NCBI GenBank assembly: GCA_030522415.1 | Contig: CM060104.1 | Span: 21,653,825 to 21,717,824, forward strand | Direction: 5' to 3' | DNA length: 64,000 nucleotides | DNA from: Channallabes apus | Taxonomy: Eukaryota > Chordata > Actinopteri > Siluriformes > Clariidae | Shown here: positions 1 through 9,746 of the stretch, piece after piece | Numbering within the stretch: position 1 is the stretch's first letter | Layout: the number at the start of each line of letters is the position of its first letter | Program-made: the position numbers and the translations under genes | The notes under the pieces: model-generated | The model's database searches: none | The model's input: the letters and a program-made list of their open reading frames with translations, nothing else | Told to the model about the DNA's origin: nothing

Positions 1-955
1 AAGCTGTCCACTCAATCCACTGCACTCCTGTTGATGACGGGGGTCTGGTAGTTCCTCTCCTGCTTTGTACAAAAGTCCCCTATCAGCTCCTTTGTCTTAC
101 TGACGTTCAGGAGGAGGTTGTTCCTCTGGCACCATTTCTCCAGATTTCCAATCTCCTCTAGGCAGGCCGACTCATCGTTGTTCGCGATCAGGCCGACCAC
201 AACAGTGTCGTCAGCAAACTTGATGATGACGCTAGAGTTGGTAGTGGCCACGCAGTCGTAGGTGTACAAAGAGTACAGCAGGGGGCTCAGAACACAACCA
301 TGCGGGGCTCCAGTGTTGAGAGTGAAGGAGGCTGAGACATGTCCGCCCATCCTTACTGCCTGTGGTCTGCCAGTCAGAAAATTGGAGATCCATCGACATA
401 TAGATGAGCTGAGTCCCAGGTGCTCCAGCTTGGTGGTGAGTGTGGAGGGAATTATGGTATTAAATGCTGAGCTGTAGTCGATAAAGAGCATTTTCACATA
501 ATTCCCCCGCCAAGTGTCCAGGTGAGTAAGTGATGTGTGGAGGAGATGTGAGATTGCATCGTCTGTGGAACGGTTTGGATGGTATGCAAACTGTAGAGGG
601 TCCAGTGTGTCGGGTAGTGAAGAAATGATGAAGTCTCTGACCAGGCGTTCAAAGCACTTCATCACTACTGAGGTGAGGGCTACAGGGCGATAGTCATTAA
701 GAGAAACAGGATGTGGTTTCTTTGGAACAAGAACAATGATGGACTCTTTGAAGCATGTGGGGATCACCGACTGAGATAAAGAGATGTTGAATATCTCAGT
801 GAACACAGGTGCTAGCTGGTCTGCGCAGGATCTGAGAATACGGCCGGTCCTGCTGCTTTCCTGGTGTTCACTCTCTTGAAGGCTCTCCTCACGTCATGCT
901 CGGTGATGATGAGCGCGTTTCCGGTGCTGGCAGTCTGATGAGTGACCGAGTGACC
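1..955 (-). mobile_element. Rex1-like LINE fragment, cut by left window edge
   Basis: Non-LTR retrotransposon fragment on the minus strand; it aligns over its length with the fuller copy at 24213-27607. It covers the RT domain and the linker before it, with similarity fading near 955. It carries a short deletion near 842 relative to the other copy, in the segment encoding the GPDGISGR linker. The 3' end lies beyond the window. I assign it to the Rex1/Babar-like group of the CR1/jockey superfamily from the RT motifs; the exact family name needs a repeat-library search. Confidence 0.85.
12..806 (-). pseudogene. Reverse transcriptase fragment of Rex1-like LINE
   Basis: An open frame of 264 codons encoding part of a LINE reverse transcriptase, which copies the element RNA at a nicked target. 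Seen in order: [10 protein letters not shown] near residue 38, the catalytic A-box FIDYSSAF near 107, the APHGCVLSP region near 168, and the catalytic FADD near 197. The Q of the usual PQG or SQG motif is H here, and the sibling copy at 25.3 kb has SQG, so this copy is probably damaged. The frame ends near the left edge in sequence unlike the sibling. There is no endonuclease domain upstream, so the copy cannot act autonomously. RT identity is strong, activity unlikely. Confidence 0.85.
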
Positions 956-1014
956 TGTTAGTGCTCAGTGAGTCCGAAGAGCCAAGTCTTTGGATATGGA
1001 TGAAAAGTTGGGAC

Positions 1015-1344
1015 TCTCACTCATTCACCTTCTATACCATTTTATCCTGTATTCAGGGTCTTGGAGCCTATCCCAGGAGACTTAGGGCACAAGACAGGGT
1101 ACACCCTTGACAGGGTGCCAATCCATTGCAGGGCACACACATACACACACACTACGGGCAATTTGGGAACACAAATTATCCTAACCTGCATATCTTAGGA
1201 CTGTGGGAGGAAACCAGAGTGCCCGGAGGAAACCCACAAAGCACAGCGAGAACATGCAAACTCCATGCACACGGACACGGGAATTGAGCCTGGCCGGGAA
1301 TCGAACCAAGGCGACAGTGGTAACCACTACACCACCGTGTCGCT
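1015..1344 (-). mobile_element. V-SINE (tRNA-derived SINE with vertebrate core)
   Basis: Minus-strand SINE. From the right it has a tRNA-like head with a degenerate GGTGGTGTAGTGGTT A-box and a GGTTCGATTCC-like B-box, then the V-SINE core (GTTTGCATGTTCTC, GGTTTCCTCC), then the CCTGGGATAGG tail region and an ATGAATG-type end. It is flanked by imperfect 14-bp target duplications at 1001-1014 and 1345-1358, TGAAAAGTTG(G/A)GAC. The target is the end region of the neighbouring Tc1-like element. Confidence 0.9.
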
Positions 1345-1383
1345 TGAAAAGTTGAGACATTTTAAAAATTTGCAGAAAATGAA

Positions 1384-2512
1384 AACTAAAAGACTTTTTA
1401 AATTACAAAAGCCAATATTTTATTCACAATAGAACATAGACAACATAAGAAATGTTTAAACAGAAATTTTTACACATTTATCTACGAAATGAGCTCATTT
1501 CAAATTATTTGCTTCCTAAAAAACACACAGTTCGCAACAGAGCAACAAAGCAACAAAGGGGTGGAAATTTTTTTTTCCAGGTCTGTAACATGATTACCTA
1601 TAAAGAGATGTCTTAGAGAGGTTGAGTCTCTCAGAACTAAAGATGGGCAGAGACTCTCCAATCTGTGAAAGAGAAGTGTTGTCTTTAAAAATAACATCAA
1701 ATTGCAAAGACTTTGCAAATCTCATCATCTACAGTGCATAACCACATCAAAAGATTCTGAGAAACTGGAAACTTTCTCTGCGCGTAAGGGACAAGGCCGA
1801 AGACCTTTGTTGGATGCCCGAGGGCATTGGGCCCTCAGACAAGACTGCATCACTCATCAGCATGATTGTGTCATTGACATTACTAAATGGGCCCAGGAAT
1901 ACTTCCAGAAACCACTGTCAGTAAACACAATCCACTGTGCCATCTGCAGATGCCAACTAAAGCTCTATCATGAGAAAAAGAAGCCATATGTAAACATGCT
2001 CCAGGAGCCCCGTTATGTCCTGTGGGCCAGGGTTTTTTAAAATGGACTGTTTAAAAGTGGAAAAGTATTCTATGGTCAGACGTGTCCAAATGTGATATTC
2101 TTGTTGGAAATCACGGAGGGAGATCTTCCAGCGTGTTATCAGCATTTGGTTAAAAAGCCAGCATCTCTTCTGGTCTGATGGTATCGGTTGCACAAGTGGA
2201 TACGGTATGGGCAACTGGCATGTTTTGGAAGGCACTATGAATTCTAAAAGGTATATACTGTAAAACCTGTAAAACACCAAAACTCCAGAAACTCATAACC
2301 TTAATGTCCAGACATCTTCAAACTGTTATGAAAAGAAGAGGATATGCTACACCATGGTAAACATGCCCCTTATTGAGACCTGTAGCAGGCATCAAATTTT
2401 AAATGAGCTCATTTTGTGCATAACATTGTAACATTTCTCAATTTTAACATTTGTTATGTTCTCTATGTTCTATTGTGAATAAAATATGTGATTCGAAAGT
2501 CTTTTAGTTTAA
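1384..2512 (+). mobile_element. Tc1-like element with about 110-bp inverted ends
   Basis: The left segment 1384-1500 and the right segment about 2395-2512 are imperfect inverted repeats, sharing CTAAAAGACTTT, TTTTATTCACAATAGAACATAG and AAATGAGCTCATTT on opposite strands. The transposase pseudogene lies between them. The exact tips and a TA duplication are not clear. The length is short for a Tc1 element (usually 1.3-1.7 kb) because the transposase has an internal deletion. Confidence 0.75.
1702..2380 (+). pseudogene. Tc1-like transposase, broken
   Basis: The first open part (1702-2040) encodes the DNA-binding half of a Tc1-type transposase, with RKGQGRRPLLDARG near residue 29 and an ITKWAQEYFQKPLSVNTI helix region after it. 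After 2040 the frame breaks. LKWTV and WKS(I/V)LWSD, around the first catalytic Asp, continue in another frame, then GYGMGNWHVLEGTMN in a third. The sequence then jumps to a C-terminal tail with LQKLIT and RRGYATPW. The block with the second Asp and the Glu of the DDE triad is missing, roughly 80 codons. It is a dead copy; no neighbouring gene depends on it. Confidence 0.8.
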
Positions 2513-2556
2513 ATTGTATTCAAAAGAAATTGTCGCTTTACTTGCGGGGTGGGTCA

Positions 2557-2719
2557 TTAACCCTCTCAAGGCAGGCGTTGCAGATTTGCAACTAGATTTG
2601 CAACTACCTAAACAATGTAACAAAGTGCTTTTCAGTGGCAGAACAACAACAAAAACAATATGGGATCCAAATCCAATATCTCAAATCCTCAAAACTTAAT
2701 TTGAGCCTGAAAGGGTTAA
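2557..2719. mobile_element. TTAA-flanked MITE, piggyBac-like
   Basis: A 163-bp segment begins TTAACCCTCTCAAGGC and ends GCCTGAAAGGGTTAA, so both ends are TTAA next to an imperfect CCCT(C/T)TCA inverted repeat. A TTAA duplication and CCCT-type tips are the signature of piggyBac-superfamily elements. The interior is non-coding and contains a tandem GATTTGCAACTA. Only two ends and one copy are seen here, so the family is an inference. Confidence 0.5.
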
Positions 2720-3077
2720 AAACTAAATTTTATTTAAAAAAATGTATGTTGCGTGCAGTCACAACAAAAACAAAGAAATAAAAGTGAAGATGGAAAACGA
2801 GGTGCGGGAGAAATTGAGGTCGGGAATTTACATAATTTAATGGTTGCGGGTTGTAAAAATAGATACAGTGGTGCGGGGCGGGCCAAATAATTTCATAAAA
2901 GTGGAAAAATACCTGACCCGCGTGCAGTGCATGTGTGAACATGTGTAGAGAGAGGTATTAAATGTCCTCATTACATTCATGCGCGTTTTATGCTCATAAT
3001 ATTATGTTGCAATGCGTTTATTATATCGGATGACTTTAGAGAAAACTACAACAAAAATATATTGTCATACCAAAGAA
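2720..3077. other. Unassigned spacer
   Basis: Mostly AT-rich with several GCGGG/CCCGC clusters. It may be the outer part of the inverted-repeat element that follows. No gene or known repeat was recognised. Confidence 0.4.
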
Positions 3078-3424
3078 TAAACTACCCGCCAAAGGGGCTA
3101 GTGAGACTAAAGTTATTACCCGCCACAGCCGAATTTTACCCGCATTTGGCGGGTGGGCGCGTACCAATGTCAAGCCCTGGTACATACATACTGTATGTGT
3201 GATAGTGCAGTTAAACCACATTGCAAACAACATTCTCTCTCTCTCTTTCTCTCTCTCTTAATCTCAAACAAACACAGATGCACACACAAACATACAGTAA
3301 ACTCACACATAATATACGTATATACCAGGGTTTGACATTGGCACCCGCCCACCCGCCAATGCGGGTAAAATTCGGCTGTGGCGAGTAATAACTTTAGTCT
3401 CACTAGCCACTTTGGCGGGTAGTT

Positions 3425-3428
<4 letters not shown>
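3078..3428. repeat. Inverted pair of a CCAGGG(C/T)TTGACATTGG repeat
   Basis: The about 105-bp block at 3078-3182 recurs in reverse complement at 3326-3428, sharing GCGGGTAAAATTCGGCTGTG and ACTTTAGTCTCACTAGCC. The 140-bp spacer holds a (CT)n tract (about 3236-3260). The block beginning CAGGG(C/T)TTGACATT resembles the end of a DNA transposon, so the pair could be the two ends of a short non-autonomous element, or two inverted insertions. Confidence 0.6.

Positions 3429-3481
<53 letters not shown>
3425..3481. repeat. (TA)n microsatellite
   Basis: An uninterrupted TA run of about 55 bp lies directly after the inverted repeat. Confidence 0.95.
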
Positions 3482-3484
<3 letters not shown>

Positions 3485-3559
3485 CACCCATATCAGGGCA
3501 TTGTTCAAGATTTTGTGCTTCATGCTTAATGTTTTTAAAGCCATTATGTATTAAAGACA

Positions 3560-3845
3560 CATACAGTTCCTCACCTTTTTAAATGCTATAAATCACAGAT
3601 GGATGCTCTATTCATGGTACTAATACTTTAATTATTGCTGCTTGAGGTAAAGTGGCTTCACACAGCTGACATTAATTTGTGCCATTAGCCTCATTCCATC
3701 AGTAATTGCAGTCTGCAAAGCAGTAATATTTATGATGCTATAAAGGTTGTAAGAATTGCATTCACATGTAGTTAGTTCAAATTGTGATGACTCTCAGGGT
3801 TTATGTTAGTGAGGTAAACGAGAATGCAGTATAACATGAAATTAA
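3560..3845. other. Unique spacer, possible conserved non-coding element
   Basis: No open frame and no repeat match in the window. It has a balanced, complex composition with several ATTA/TAAT cores, a CAGCTG E-box and TAATTATTGCTG. It resembles vertebrate conserved non-coding DNA in texture only. Confidence 0.25.
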
Positions 3846-3847
3846 TG

Positions 3848-4735
3848 GACAGTTAGTCCGAAATGCAGCCACCAGGGTTCTCACTAGATCAAGAACATGT
3901 GATCATACTGTATATCCCCAATATTATCATCCCTGCACTGGCTACCTGTTCAGTTTAGAATTAATTACAAAATCGTATTACTTACATACAAGGCTTTAAA
4001 TGGTTTAGCTCCCACGCTACATTCCACCATGTTCCTTAAGATCACAAAACTCCGGACTTCTGGTAGTTCTCAGAATATCAAAATCTACAAAAAGGGGTAG
4101 GGCTTTTTCATATTTAGCTCCAAAGCTTTGGAATAGCCTTCCAGACAGTGTTCGGGGCTCAGACTCAAGACGCATCTCTTTAATCTGGCATACACGTAAC
4201 TCATCCCATAACCTCATACTCCAGGACATCAATCCTGAATGGCAAATATGCAATTTTTTTCCACCTGTTCTTTATTTTTTCTACCCATCCCGAGGCATTT
4301 GGAGATTGTGCCAGCTTCAGTAGACAAAGGCCAACCCTGCGAGGATCCTGAGGTATCCAGAGAAGGACTAGCTCCAGTTGGATTCTGCTTCATGATGGTT
4401 TGCGCTCTGTACCTGCTGACTCATCCCTGTGCTGAATGTTAATTTAAATAACTGTTATATTGATCTTTCAGCGGCATAACGCACATGATGGTATATAATT
4501 TCACGAGGATGGGTTCCCTGTTGAGTCTGGTTCCTCTCATGGTTTCTTCCTATTGCCATCTCAGGGAGATTTCCCTTGCCACTGTCGCTTCACCCTTGGC
4601 TTGCTCACCAGGGACAATCTCGTTATTATCTAGACATATTTTCCTCACACATACACACTTCCATAAATTTTCTTTTCAAATTTTCTTTTCATTTCCACAG
4701 CTGGGTTTGTCACCTCCTGCAAGTGTGTGAACCTG
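3848..4735 (+). mobile_element. L2/CR1-like LINE 3' fragment (second subfamily)
   Basis: 5'-truncated LINE. It starts inside the RT C-terminal region (about 3848-4240), which with frameshifts reads [33 protein letters not shown] and similar. The 3' UTR with GAGGATGGGTTCCCTGTTGA, GGTTTCTTCCTATT, CAGGGA and GGCTTGCTCACCAGGGAC follows. The same 3' UTR is found at 50385-51210. It aligns with the C-terminus of the L2 copy at 32.2-37.5 kb but is more diverged. The usual terminal GCGCTATA(C/T)AAATAAA and GAATT repeats are missing, so the 3' end is also lost. Confidence 0.8.
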
Positions 4736-4905
4736 GGCTATGGTTTAAATTTTTTCTCACAATCCTAAGCAAAAAACAACATTGTTTTTGCTCTCATATT
4801 GTATTCTCAAACCATCCATTGCATGCTCTAAATCTCTCATGTGCAGTAAAATTCTCAAGTTATTTCCTCCTTCCAATCTTTGCATGCACTCAATATGGGT
4901 GATCA
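4736..4905. other. Spacer before L2 copy 1
   Basis: AT-rich sequence with nothing recognisable. Confidence 0.4.
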
Positions 4906-5096
4906 GCGTTTAAATGATATAGCATTTTCATTTATACAATAATAATATTAATAGCAACTAGTTTTTACATCTTCATACTATGTATTTGGCTTCGCCTTTT
5001 TCTGCGCTTTTTGGAGGACGCGAGAGTTTCTTCTTCTAAGAACAACAAACGGAATTCAGCTCCAATCAACTAAACTCTCAACTCAGGTACGTTATC

Positions 5097-5921
5097 ATGT
5101 CTACCATTCAGCTCGTTCAGTGTGTGGAGTGCAGGATGTTTAGACATTCTTCCTCCGTCATTAGCGATAACTTTACGTGTGTGTTAGTGAGCACTCTGAC
5201 GGAGAAGATATTAGCGTTAGAGGAGCGCATCCAGACTTTAGAGAGGGTTAGAGAGCACGAGAGCAGCGTTATTCCCATAGCGGACAGTCTGGGTGCCGTA
5301 GGCGGAGATAACCAGCCCCCGACTCCGGCATTAGAGCCCTCCTACCAGAGCACACCTCCTCTGCGCTTCACGTGTCCAACAGGTTTGCTCTCTTCAGTGA
5401 TGCACCCGCCGAGAAACCTGAAAGAGCTCTGGTTATAGGAGACTCTATACTGAGGCACGTGAAATTAGCTAGACCTTTAGGGGCGCCAGCGGCAGTGGTT
5501 AGGTGTATCCCGGGAGCCAGAGCACCGGACATAGCAGGTAATCTTAGGGCTCTAGGACAGCACAGGTTCTCTAAGATAGTGGTACATGCTGGAGCTAATG
5601 ATATACGCCTTCGTCAGTCAGAGGTTAGTAAGAATTACAGAGGTGTTTAAATTAGCGAAGGCGATGTCCGATGAAGTAATATGCTCTGGTCTCATCCCAA
5701 TGAGATGTGGCGACATAGCTTACAGCAGGTTATGGTCGCTGAACCGCTGGATGTCCAGGTGGTGCTCCGAAAACAATGTGGGCTTCATAGACAATTGGAA
5801 GACCTTTGAGGGCAAAGCTGGCCTGTTAGAGCGGGACGGTGTCCATCACACTCGGGAAGGTGCTGCTCTCATTTCCTGTAGTATAGCTCATAGTCTCAGT
5901 AGAGGTCTAGTTAATCGGTGA
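5097..5921 (+). pseudogene. L2 ORF1: zinc-finger/coiled-coil/SGNH esterase protein, frameshifted
   Basis: The frame starts MSTIQLVQCVECRMF, giving a CxxC pair of an N-terminal zinc-finger-like module, then a coiled-coil stretch (LEERIQTLERV). After a frameshift around 5380-5420 it reads an SGNH-hydrolase fold: VIGDSILRH (block I, Ser), [10 protein letters not shown] (block II Gly), HAGANDI (block III Asn) and, after a second shift near 5635, ERDGVHHTREG (block V Asp and His). Esterase domains in ORF1 are a known feature of CR1/L2-type LINEs; they are thought to act on lipids or membranes during the element life cycle, but the role is unsettled. All four catalytic blocks survive here although the frame is broken twice. 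Confidence 0.85.
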
Positions 5922-6205
5922 CAATCCAGAGCCCAGGCCAGGGAGCAGACAGACAGGCTAAACCAGTGGTTCTCAAACTTTTTCTGTCATTCCCCACTTA
6001 AGGGGGTGAGCGAATTTTCAAGCCTCACTTGTCAACAGAATAATAACAAAATCGGCCAAGTTTACTGTTTATTGAAATATCAATTTCTAAACCAATAAGA
6101 TCAAACAACACCAAGTTCAAAATAGATAAAATACATGTGCAGTTGTTATAAAAGGCTTACGTTGTCACTTATCTTTGCATAATTGACCCCATGTTTATTA
6201 GCTGC

Positions 6206-6538
6206 TCAGCAATCGTTTGTAGTTTTTTTGCACTGGCCAATTCTGTATGGAACTTTGAATGAAGCCATTTGTGCTTTGCTGTCCACTGATTCAGATGTTA
6301 CCATGCGATTCTCCTGCTGTCTGTATTCTGCCAGCTTTCTTTGAAAGAAGTCCAGTGGCTTATTAACGTGACTGGAGAATGTTGTCTCTAAGTGTCTTCC
6401 TAATTTGTTGGGTCTCATGCGGTCTGCTGCCAGCGGTATAAGACACAAAACACACATGGGTCTCTCTTCTGCCCCCACCATCCCCACCATGAATCCAAGC
6501 TCAAGATAGGCTTCATTAGGGGTGGGTGATATAACCAA
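6206..6538 (-). pseudogene. hAT transposase N-terminal fragment (ZBED5/FAM200-like)
   Basis: The 110-residue frame contains CVLCLIPLAADRMRPNKL, then GRHLETT, KPLDFFQRKLAEYR, VDSKAQMASF and YRIGQCKK. The CxxC followed by a His-containing HLETT and the SKAxxASFxVxYRIxxCKKPHT-like block are typical of the N-terminus of the hAT/Charlie transposase lineage that also gave rise to ZBED5/FAM200-type host genes. In cells such a finger binds element ends. The reading stops after CKKTTNDC, where the normal protein continues to the RNase-H-like core, so this fragment cannot transpose anything. The first residues (before NEAYLELGF) are translated from the neighbouring inserted sequence. Confidence 0.7.
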
Positions 6539-6547
6539 AATCTTCTA

Positions 6548-6817
6548 TCACGGTAGAAGCAATTTTCTACCTCGATAATGATATACATCACAATATAGCA
6601 ATTTGTATCTGAAAATGCGTAAATAAAAATTCAAACACAAAGAAACTGTTTTACATAATGTAATTTTATTTAAACTGTGAATTGCTGAGGTTTGCCGCAT
6701 TTTTTTACTTTGGCCGTATTCGTTTGGAAGCTTGGATTTCAGATGATAGAAAAGGTTTGACGTGTTTCCACCACTTGTTAAAACAGTGCACTTGTGTACC
6801 TTGCAAAGCACATTCAT
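6548..6817 (-). pseudogene. BED zinc-finger fragment of a second hAT (Ac/ZBED1-like)
   Basis: The reading frame encodes a Cys-His finger with TSGGNTSNLFYHLKSKLPNEY, the characteristic second half of a BED finger (family form: CxxC..TSGGNTxNLxxHLxxxHP). The first zinc pair is damaged: CKVHKC instead of CKxC, and the last His (KHP) is Leu (KLP). It lies next to an AGGGGTGGG(T/C)GATAT end at about 6518, like the tip of another DNA transposon family. Together these suggest that a different hAT element was inserted or fused into the host hAT. The same fusion is present in all three copies in the window. Confidence 0.6.
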
Positions 6818-7693
6818 CTCATTCGTATCACTTTTCTTCTACCCAAACCAATTCCACAACACAGACGATGCACCTTTTTTCTTTAAAATCTCCTCGTTGT
6901 TGGTTTCGTCACATGTAAGCAAACTCTTCTTCCATTGTCGAAGTGTATATGAAGCCAAACACATCAAAAGTGGGACGAAACTGTGGCACCGACAAAGCGC
7001 AGCGCGACTATCTGGATAGCGCAGAGTTGATCTGGGTTATTTGCGCAGCCCGGTGGATCGTGCAGTGCCGCTCGAATCACAAACCTGCGAGACTCAATTT
7101 ATTTAAAATGTCAGGACTGTTTAATATTGTTTCCGCCTTGCCATGCCTGGTTTGTGCGTGCGCATCTCAGCGGGGTAAAATGTACTTTGATGGTATGCGC
7201 GGCCTATTTCTGTCAGAGTCGCGCAGCGCTGCCTAGTGGGTCGCGCAGGTTTCAATTCAATTTATTTGTATTAATGATCCATTTATTTGTGTGTCATTGT
7301 TTAGTTTTGAGCGTACGCTCTTCATTATCAATAAAGAAAAGCATGAATTAGAATAGGTATTTCCTATTATTTTCCACTAATTTCCTCCCGTTCATTGCGC
7401 CCCACCTGTCATGTCTGTATTCCCCACTAGTGGGGCGCACCCCACACTTTGAGAACCACTGGTCTAAACCAACCGTCTGCTAACTGCATAGAGTCGTCAC
7501 TCACATCATATTGAGACAGTGTCTGTTTCCCGAACTAGTCAAAAACGTAGAAAGACTCAGAAAGTCTGTTTTAATAATTTATTTAACATAAAGACCACAA
7601 ACTCGGATCATACTGAATGCGATATAATATTAGATCTCTCGCATCAAAAGCAGTTATGTTAATGAAATTATCACAGATGAGGAGTTTGATATA

Positions 7694-8912
7694 CAGTGAA
7701 ACCTCGGATTACGAGTAACACGGTTTACGAGTGTTCCGAAGATGAGCAAATATTTTTAATAAATTTTTATTTGGAAAACGAGCATTGTCTTGGTTTACGA
7801 GCACCGAGTATTATGTATCACGCATGCGCTTCTCTGAACCAACGGTTTTTCTCCCTTGCGTGCTCCGAATTGTGGGTAATCGTCTCCCCTGCTGGGGCTT
7901 AGTGCTCGTCTCTTACTTTTGTAATCAACATTTGTGCATGCATGTACTGAAACAAACACACACACACACACACACACACAAGCCGGCACAGTGCCAAATT
8001 GCGCTCGCGCACAGACAAGGCAAGAGACACACAGTCTGCTCTGATACACACAGAGGTAAGGTGAAAATGAACACTGGTTCATTTGTTTGTTTGTTTTACT
8101 TTACAGCAGTGATTCTGTTAGTTTGCGCTCACGCGAGTGTCATTAGTGATGTGCCTTGTTTTTTTCAGATAAAACAGTGTAGCGGGAGAGAGAGGTTGAT
8201 TTATGACAGCTGTTTACGGAAGTGTACTGTAGTCTATTGCGGGAGATGCATTGTGGGTAATGCAGTCCGGTGTGTGTGAACATGAATGCGAGATGTAGGC
8301 TAGGATATAGAGCCTGAGTTTTGTTCTTCAGTAGTTTTTTTTTTTTGTTGTTTGTACCATAGCCTGACAATGCAACAAATAAAAGAACGGGGGCATCGAC
8401 CAGTTTGTCCATCTCATCATTAGACAAGCATGAATTAACGGGCTGTTACACTGTCGCGAGCAACATTAAAATAAAGCGGAGAAGCTTTAATAATTTAGGA
8501 GAGAACAACAGTCTTTCAGTTAATGTGTGTGTGTGATTTCAGACAAGAGGAGAAGGTTTTAATGTGTTGAGATGTAAACTTGAGAAGGGGGAGACAGGAG
8601 GGCCTGAAAGCAAGAGTCTCCACTTACTCTAGCCTCACACACACACACACACAGCACCTGCGTGGACAAACGGAAAGACTTATCTGTCAGGATTTATTTT
8701 TACTTTTTTGAAAGGTAAAGTGCAGGTTAATTTGTTTTATTTTTACTTTATATTTTGTATTAATTATTTTTATGTATTTATTTTTTTGGCTGTAGAATGA
8801 ATAATTTAAGTTTCCATTATTTCTTATGGGAAAATTAAATTTGGTTTACGAGTGTTTTGGAATATGAGCCCACTTCCGGAACGAATTATGCTCGTAATCC
8901 GAGGTTCCACTG
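7694..8912. mobile_element. Pogo/Tigger-like non-autonomous element
   Basis: Left tip CAGTGAAACCTCGGATTACG and right tip CGTAATCCGAGGTTCCACTG are inverted repeats differing by one base. Both are flanked by TA, and the following sub-terminal GGTTTACGAGTGTT also occurs at both ends. TA duplication and CAGT tips place it in the Tc1/mariner/pogo superfamily; the CTCGG-TTACGAG end is pogo/Tigger-like. The 1.2-kb interior has no transposase; it holds a (CA)n tract (about 7957-7980) and a GC-richer stretch of unknown origin. It interrupts the endonuclease of L2 copy 1. Confidence 0.85.
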
Positions 8913-8920
8913 TACTCTTT

Positions 8921-9120
8921 TTACATTTACATTTAGGCATTTGGCAGACGCTCTTATCCAGAGCGATTTACATTCTTATCTCATTACACATCTGAGCAAT
9001 TGAGGGTTAAGGGCCTTGCTCAAGGGCCCAACAATGGCAACTTAGTGGTTGTGGGATTTGAACCTGGGATCTTCCGAACCGTAGTCCAATGCCTTAACCA
9101 CTGAGCTACCCCTGACCCCT
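8921..9120 (-). mobile_element. tRNA-derived SINE (short type)
   Basis: Read on the minus strand it has GGGTAGCTCAGTGGTTAAGG (tRNA A-box) and GGTTCAAATCCC (B-box), a body with GGGCCCTTGAGCAAGGCCC, and a 3' part ATAAGAGCGTCTGCCAAATG followed by TAAATGTAAATGT. Sister copies are at 34687-34880 and 45301-45490. It is inserted in the endonuclease of L2 copy 1 just after the pogo-like element. It is a retroposon, not a functional tRNA. Confidence 0.85.
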
Positions 9121-9680
9121 TAATCCAGGTTTTTTAACTGAAACCTGGATTAAACTGGACGAGTATGTAGCTTTAAATGAAGCTAGTCCTTCTGGATACA
9201 GCTACATACACCAGCCTCAGTTAACTGGTAGAGGAGGAGGCGTCGCAGTTATTCACAACGATAATTTGACTATTGTACAAAAAACGGACACGAATTTAAT
9301 AGTAGCGGAAAAGATAGTGTGGAGTAGTGGAGCAGCTATGCTCATATCTACATAAAAATAGCATACATGAACTGTATCAGTCAGGATTTAGGCCTCATCA
9401 TAGCAGAGAAACAGCACTCGTTAAAGTAGTAAATTACCTAATATTGGCCTCTGATCAGGGTTGTGTAACTATGCTTGTATTACTCGACCTCAGTGCAGCT
9501 TTTGACATAGTATTCTTCTTCACAGATTAGAAAATGTAGTAGGAATTAAGGGTACAGCCCTCTCCTGACTCAGATCCTATTTGACTAATCGTTATCAGTG
9601 TGTAGACTTAAATGGTGATTATTCTGCATGTTCACTAATGGAGTTTGGCGTTCCACAGGGTTCAGTTTTAGGCTTTTTTC
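9121..9680 (+). pseudogene. L2 ORF2 remnants (endonuclease and RT)
   Basis: 9130-9290 matches the endonuclease part of L2 copy 2 (ETW, GRGGGVAVIH). Then a deletion of about 1.5 kb joins it to the RT region: [20 protein letters not shown] and [11 protein letters not shown], the A-box with its first catalytic Asp, at about 9327-9520. Downstream, the segment encoding GVPQGSVLG is visible at about 9650 before a second deletion removes the YADD box and everything up to the 3' UTR. Premature stops and frameshifts are present. Confidence 0.8.
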
Positions 9681-9746
9681 CCTTTAGTCTCCAATAACTA
9701 CCTGGACTCCATTTTAACATCAATTAACATCAACTATTATAACTGA

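Larger units (their letters stand above)
5964..7461 (-). mobile_element. Non-autonomous composite hAT element, copy 1
   Basis: Terminal inverted repeats CAGTGGTTCTCAAA...TTTGAGAACCACTG are flanked by 8-bp duplications: GGCTAAAC at 5956-5963 and GTCTAAAC at 7462-7469 (one mismatch). It is inserted between ORF1 and ORF2 of L2 copy 1. Related copies are at 28360-29792 (opposite orientation) and 58365-60225. It carries two zinc-finger fragments but no catalytic transposase core, so it must have moved with a helper. Confidence 0.93.

Noticed and set aside
3170..3560. Long open frames rich in Ile-Tyr over the TA tract
   Set aside because: They are translations of the (TA)n microsatellite and the inverted repeat.
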